Shown in pieces: positions 49,685 through 52,708 of a stretch of 52,708 nt of DNA (the first letter of the stretch is position 1; every line of letters starts with the position of its first letter). Where the stretch lies: positions 1 to 52,708 of IMG/VR virus record IMGVR_UViG_3300035700_000486. The stretch is one strand, 5' to 3'. The stretch is from a virus. The notes beneath the pieces were generated by a model, which saw only the letters and a list, made by a program, of their open reading frames with translations, was not told where the DNA came from and did not search any database. The translations under genes were made by a program, and so were the position numbers.

Positions 49685-50041
49685 TTAACCAGTCATAAAT
49701 TTTTTATTTTTCTTAAGTATTTCATAATTATTATTATCTAATTTTATAGTCAATTCATAATTCGGTAACTCATTTCCTTCCTGAATGTCGATATTAAATT
49801 GAATTAATCCCTTTTCTTCATCATAACTCCCCTTCAGTTTATAGTCATTATTAACCTCAAATTCTTTACAATTATTTGCTTCAAATCTTAAAAATTCATC
49901 ATCATGTTCCGTTGTAATTTTAAAATTATCAACTTCAAATCCTCTGGTTCTTGTTCTTCTTTTCCTCAATTTATATATTCCTTCTTCTTCAATAACCTTG
50001 CTGATAATACTTTTAATTTTTGCTATTTTAGTTTTAATCAT
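49685..50041 (-). CDS. Hypothetical protein
   Basis: The protein has 118 residues with a basic N-terminus (YKLRKRRTRTRGFEVDNFKITTE) and a beta-rich body (YKLKGSYDEEKGLIQFNIDIQEG). An AGGAGG site precedes it. It is the last of a set of small genes with near-identical ribosome binding sites. No family is recognised. Confidence 0.5.
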   Translation of the reverse strand: MIKTKIAKIKSIISKVIEEEGIYKLRKRRTRTRGFEVDNFKITTEHDDEFLRFEANNCKEFEVNNDYKLKGSYDEEKGLIQFNIDIQEGNELPNYELTIKLDNNNYEILKKNKKFMTG

Positions 50042-50317
50042 TTATTTTTCCTCCTTTATCAATTTCATTTTCTCATTTTTCCCTAGTTTTCTTATGCCTT
50101 CTCCGATACAATCATAATCATGTGCTTTTATTATAACTTCGTCTGTAATAGGAGTAACCTTATAGGTTGTAGCTTGCATAAACCCATTATCTTCAAAATC
50201 AACCTTTTCTTTATTTATTTTTCCTTCCAAAACTTCAAACCCTGCCGAAAAACCTCCACTGCCAAAATAAGAACCACCACTTCTTAATTTGATACTTCCT
50301 TTTTTAATTGCAATCAT
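50042..50317 (-). CDS. Hypothetical protein
   Basis: The protein has 91 residues. The front is Gly/Ser-rich (GSIKLRSGGSYFGSGGFSAGFEVLEGK); the C-terminus is basic. It lies one base from both neighbours, with an AGGAGGAAAAATA site. Function unknown. Confidence 0.5.
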   Translation of the reverse strand: MIAIKKGSIKLRSGGSYFGSGGFSAGFEVLEGKINKEKVDFEDNGFMQATTYKVTPITDEVIIKAHDYDCIGEGIRKLGKNEKMKLIKEEK

Positions 50318-50503
50318 TTATTTTTCCTCCTTTGATTTTAATTCTTTTAATTGTTCTTCATTAATCATAACTTCTGTAACTCTACCATCCGATTTATGAA
50401 ATCCTGCCCACAATTCTCCATCTTCCCTATCTACTGTAATATAATTATAATTTTCATTTAGTTGTAATTTTGTGGCTAATTTTTTATCAAATTTAAATTT
50501 CAT
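50318..50503 (-). CDS. Small hypothetical protein
   Basis: The protein has 61 residues, beginning MKFKFDKKLATKLQLNENYNYI, with a short beta hairpin region (DREDGELWAGFHKSDGRVTEVMI). It has an AGGAGG site and is directly followed by the next gene. Function unknown. Confidence 0.5.
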   Translation of the reverse strand: MKFKFDKKLATKLQLNENYNYITVDREDGELWAGFHKSDGRVTEVMINEEQLKELKSKEEK

Positions 50504-50563
50504 TTATTTTACCTCCTTTAATTTTTATTTTTTTAATCTTTTTTTATCCCCCTTATTATTTTC

Positions 50564-50582
50564 GCCGGGAGCCTATCCCGGC
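50564..50582 (-). terminator. 7-bp GC-rich hairpin
   Basis: GCCGGGA and TCCCGGC pair around GCCTA, 16 bases past the stop of the 50598 gene. No T-run follows on the minus strand, so it may only partly terminate or may stabilise the transcript. Confidence 0.5.
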
Positions 50583-50597
50583 AGGCCGTAATGGTTT

Positions 50598-51272
50598 TTA
50601 GTTTTCTATTGTCCAGCGAAGATAGTCTAAGAGGCAGGTATCCAAATCATAATCGATAGATTCCAGTTGTTCCCGATCTAGAAAGTTTGCTTCATCACCA
50701 TATTTTTCTTCTAACATTTCATACCCTTCTTCTGGGATAATATCCTCGACCTGGAAAGGATTGTTGTTAACCCAATTACTATCCAGCGAATATAATTCAA
50801 TCCAGTTAAGCTCTGGATTAATCCGAGTATTCCCGGTCCAGGTCGTATCATGCAATTCGCCAGTTTCAGGGTCAATGAATACGTGTCCAGAGAAAGTGCC
50901 ACCGGTATTTTCATAAGCCAACCAGACTATTTCAGCTGCTCTCCATGCTTTGATGTTTTCAATTAATTTACGTTGCCTGTCAACTAGATTATCCGGATCT
51001 GGGCCGTTCAAATTTTCGTTAACTTCCTTCAACTCCTGCAATTTTTCCTTATACCATTTATAACTGCCCGGCTCTTCTTCCTTCAATTCTTTCAGAGTTC
51101 TCCAATCATACATGGTTTGTTCTTTTTTGATATTTTCAAACATTTTGTTTTCCTCCTTATTATTTTTGAAATATAAATCTAATGCTTGTCTTACAACTTC
51201 AGACTTGTTTTTCTCTTCTTCTAATTTTTGAGCTTGATCAATGCGAATATAAACTGAAATTTGAGTTTGCAT
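50598..51272 (-). CDS. Ribbon-helix-helix domain joined in frame to an unknown protein, with internal start
   Basis: The frame from the ATG at 51272 (AGGAGG site) encodes 224 residues. Residues 1-40 (TQISVYIRIDQAQKLEEEKNKSEVVRQALDLYF) are a ribbon-helix-helix DNA-binding domain. At residue 44 the sequence AAGGAGGAAAACAAA-ATG is read as K-E-E-N-K-M. It is also a perfect ribosome binding site and start for a 181-residue product beginning MFENIKKEQ at 51143. That part (KAWRAAEIVWLAYENTGGTFSGHVFIDPETGELHDTTWTG) is unrecognised. Two genes seem fused by loss of a stop codon, or both products are made. Confidence 0.6.
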   Translation of the reverse strand: MQTQISVYIRIDQAQKLEEEKNKSEVVRQALDLYFKNNKEENKMFENIKKEQTMYDWRTLKELKEEEPGSYKWYKEKLQELKEVNENLNGPDPDNLVDRQRKLIENIKAWRAAEIVWLAYENTGGTFSGHVFIDPETGELHDTTWTGNTRINPELNWIELYSLDSNWVNNNPFQVEDIIPEEGYEMLEEKYGDEANFLDREQLESIDYDLDTCLLDYLRWTIEN

Positions 51273-51292
51273 TTTATTTTCCTCCTTTTTTA

Positions 51293-51673
51293 TTAACATG
51301 TATGTATTCTTTCTTCTTCCACATAACCATTAGGTTTTACAAATAAATTAACTTGATCTATATCACATTGTTCTCTTCTACTATTACAATCTGTTGTATA
51401 ACTGTAATAATTGACTCTTGAATTATTATTTTTAGCTTTGTTATATGCTTCTTGATACATTTCTATTTGTTCATTATATTTTTCTGTTATTTCATCAAAT
51501 CTTTCTTGACTCACTTCATAAATTGCTAGCCACGCTTCAGGCCGGGCAACTATTTCTTTTGCTTCTAAACCATTTCTAGCACCAATATTTTCTGCAATTA
51601 AATCATCAACCACTTTTATTTTTCCATCTACCTTAATACTAGCTTTTTTTCTATTTACTTCTACTTTTAACAT
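51293..51673 (-). CDS. Hypothetical protein, first gene behind a consensus promoter
   Basis: The protein has 126 residues. The N-terminus (VNRKKASIKVDGKIKVVDDLIAENIGARNGLEAKEIVA) is followed by a helical middle and a Cys-containing C-terminus. GGGGGATATTAAAA precedes the ATG. It is about 50 bases downstream of a perfect promoter. No family is recognised. Confidence 0.5.
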   Translation of the reverse strand: MLKVEVNRKKASIKVDGKIKVVDDLIAENIGARNGLEAKEIVARPEAWLAIYEVSQERFDEITEKYNEQIEMYQEAYNKAKNNNSRVNYYSYTTDCNSRREQCDIDQVNLFVKPNGYVEEERIHTC

Positions 51674-51725
51674 TTTTAATATCCCCCTTAATATTTTTTA
51701 ACCCCTTTTTCTATCTTGTAAATAC

Positions 51726-51754
51726 ATTATAACATGCATGCATGTACATGTCAA
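51726..51754 (-). promoter_or_regulatory. Consensus sigma-A promoter with a 14-bp palindrome in the spacer
   Basis: On the minus strand TTGACA (51749-51754), a 17-base spacer and TATAAT (51726-51731) form a perfect promoter for the 51.7-49.7 kb operon. The spacer holds ACATGCATGCATGT (51732-51745), a perfect palindrome that touches the -10 box. A repressor bound there would block RNA polymerase; the ribbon-helix-helix protein in the same operon is a candidate. The stretch 51755-51937 upstream holds no gene I can support. Confidence 0.8.
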
Positions 51755-51937
51755 ATATATATTAATATTCTTTTAAAAATAACCCCGGGCAATCCCCAAC
51801 ATATCAGCAACCTTAAAATTAGGCAAATTTTTTATAAAAAAGTTAATGTTTAAATTTTCAGACTTTTAAAGACAAAAAAATACTAAGGTGGAAATCTTTT
51901 GTGCAATTTTGATAGTATCCAAAGAAAAAATAATAAC

Positions 51938-52192
51938 TTATAACTCACGCTCAAATACTTTTTCCATTTCATTTGATATACTATCATAACCACCCCAATT
52001 TCTTATATTTTCTAAATCTTTTTCAACTTCTTCAAAACTTTCCTGGTCCTGGCCAGTTATTTCTATTTCAATCAACTTGATCATACCTTCTACAGAAATA
52101 TACTGGCCATTAATTTTATACCTACCTATATTAAATTCTATATTTTTACTTTTAAGTTTATCAATTAATTTTTTAAATAATTCTATTTTAAC
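51938..52192 (-). CDS. Frame-shifted extension of the holin-like gene
   Basis: This frame encodes 84 residues (VKIELFKKLIDKLKSKNIEF... MEKVFEREL) and has no usable start near its front; the first ATG, at 52084, is deep inside. It is open in the -1 frame exactly from the slippery heptamer in the holin-like gene. The joined product would be about 172 residues. The sequence has normal protein character, so it is likely translated, either by -1 frameshifting or from an unseen start. Function unknown. Confidence 0.6.
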   Translation of the reverse strand, partial: VKIELFKKLIDKLKSKNIEFNIGRYKINGQYISVEGMIKLIEIEITGQDQESFEEVEKDLENIRNWGGYDSISNEMEKVFEREL

Positions 52193-52455
52193 TTTTTTAC
52201 TTTTTTATCTTCCAATATATTTTCAACTTCTTTGGTATCATCTGATACAGAGTGTATTTTCATAATTAATTTTTCAATGTACTCTGGTACTTCCAATTCT
52301 GTTTCTTCCAAAATTTCTACAAAAGCATCAATTAAGATGTTAACGATCTTAAAATAAACAGTTTTTTTGTAAAAATTAGTCAATATAAAAACAATAACAG
52401 CTCCAATTACACTTGTTACCGCAGGATTTGAAAGCAAATTAATTATTTCTTCCAT
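52183..52455 (-). CDS. Holin-like membrane protein
   Basis: The protein has 90 residues. One N-terminal membrane helix (PAVTSVIGAVIVFILTNFY) is followed by an amphipathic helical and charged C-terminus, the outline of LL-H-type phage holins. It lies 21 bases downstream of the M15 endolysin gene on the same strand. AAAGGAGAT precedes it. Holins open the membrane to release the endolysin. A -1 slippery site near its end may give a longer form. Confidence 0.65.
   Translation of the reverse strand: MEEIINLLSNPAVTSVIGAVIVFILTNFYKKTVYFKIVNILIDAFVEILEETELEVPEYIEKLIMKIHSVSDDTKEVENILEDKKVKKLK
52192..52198 (-). other. Putative -1 frameshift slippery site A AAA AAG in the holin-like gene
   Basis: The final codons of the holin-like gene read gtA-AAA-AAG-TTA-AAA-TAG. 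A AAA AAG is the most efficient bacterial slippery heptamer (as in dnaX) and is in the right phase. After a -1 slip the reading continues for 84 codons to 51938. Confidence 0.6.
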
Positions 52456-52475
52456 GAAAGATCATCTCCTTTAAA

Positions 52476-52708
52476 TTATTTTCTTCCACCCCAGGTGGCA
52501 AAATTACCATCCCTAACATCCAGATGAATAAAAGTGTTATATAATCCAATCCCATTAAATCCTATCTTTCTGGCCAGATTCCCAATAGTTTCAATATCCA
52601 ATTTTTGATTATGCAAACTAATATCAGCTGCTTTTCCTAATTTGTGTTGACTATGTTTAGCACCACCGACTTGCTTATTCCTTTCAGGACACCTATAACC
52701 AGAATTAA
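52476..52708 (-). CDS. M15-family peptidase endolysin, N-terminus outside window
   Basis: Only the last 77 residues are inside the window. NSGYRCPERNKQVGGAKHSQHKLGKAADIS contains the zinc ligands (H in SQH and D in AADI) of the peptidase M15A fold, and GIGLYNTFIHLDVR supplies the second His of the family. These enzymes cut peptidoglycan peptides and serve as phage endolysins. The holin-like gene follows immediately. The gene starts beyond the right edge. Confidence 0.88.
   Translation of the reverse strand, partial: NSGYRCPERNKQVGGAKHSQHKLGKAADISLHNQKLDIETIGNLARKIGFNGIGLYNTFIHLDVRDGNFATWGGRK

Noticed and set aside
51773-51860. Minus-strand stretch encoding ...NLPNFKVADMLGIARGYF then stop
   Set aside because: It looks like the end of a helix-turn-helix protein but has no start codon and an in-frame stop close upstream; perhaps a gene remnant, too short to call.
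1-52708. CRISPR arrays, insertion sequences or rRNA
   Set aside because: No regularly spaced repeats with unique spacers, no transposase and no rRNA sequence were seen on either strand.

Overview
The window reads as most of the genome of a tailed, long-tailed (siphovirus-like) temperate phage, or a phage-plasmid, of an AT-rich Bacillota (Firmicutes) host. The basis is the strong AGGAGG-type ribosome binding sites, short overlapping genes, A+T-rich DNA, the SPP1/lambda-like head module, the 1859-residue tape measure protein and the XRE/ImmA immunity pair. Several structural proteins are very acidic. That would fit a halophilic anaerobe, but capsid proteins are often acidic, so this is only a hint. 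No clear host chromosomal gene is visible.

Layout. (1) Positions 1-18.8 kb, minus strand, hold the late genes. In transcription order they are: two small genes, terminase small and large subunits, portal, SPP1 gp7/Mu F-like minor head protein, scaffold, decoration protein, major capsid protein, connector and neck genes, tail tube, the gpG/gpGT frameshift pair, tape measure, and a tail gene cut by the left edge. (2) 18.8-19.5 kb holds an ArpU/RinA-like activator followed by a probable activator-dependent late promoter (three 11-bp-phased repeats) and a terminator. (3) 19.5-41.1 kb, minus strand, holds early replication and recombination genes. These include many small zinc-ribbon proteins, dCTP deaminase, RusA, a TOPRIM primase-helicase beside an iteron-rich AT island, a split tyrosine recombinase carrying an ScpB-like winged helix, RecD2, an SbcD-like nuclease and an SbcC/Rad50 ATPase split into two genes. 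(4) 41.1-41.5 kb holds no gene but carries a tandem tRNA-like element and a GC-rich, foldable island. (5) 41.6-46.7 kb is the lysogeny region: antirepressor-like protein, Cro-like protein, repeated operators, XRE repressor, ImmA-type protease, a lipoprotein and a large serine recombinase. (6) 46.7-49.6 kb holds a 20-bp perfect hairpin, a tRNA-Pro(CGG), a replication-relaxation-family protein, an FtsK/TcpA-like ATPase, a membrane protein and a divergent XRE regulator. (7) 49.7-52.7 kb, minus strand, holds small unknown genes behind a consensus promoter, then a holin-like gene with a probable -1 frameshift extension, then an M15 endolysin cut by the right edge.

The left edge cuts a tail gene and the right edge cuts a lysin gene, both on the minus strand. 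A circular genome with a short unseen tail-fibre segment would therefore restore the usual tail-to-lysis order. Together with the FtsK-like pump, the replication-relaxation protein and two site-specific recombinases, this suggests an extrachromosomal or phage-plasmid state; this is inference.

Most worth a second look: two canonical -1 slippery heptamers in exact phase (tail chaperone and holin), EF-hand repeats in the tape measure, the ScpB-like winged helix on a Xer-type recombinase broken at an A8 run, the split Rad50 with a gene that seems to start on ATT, the iteron island, and the noncoding structured region at 41.1-41.5 kb.
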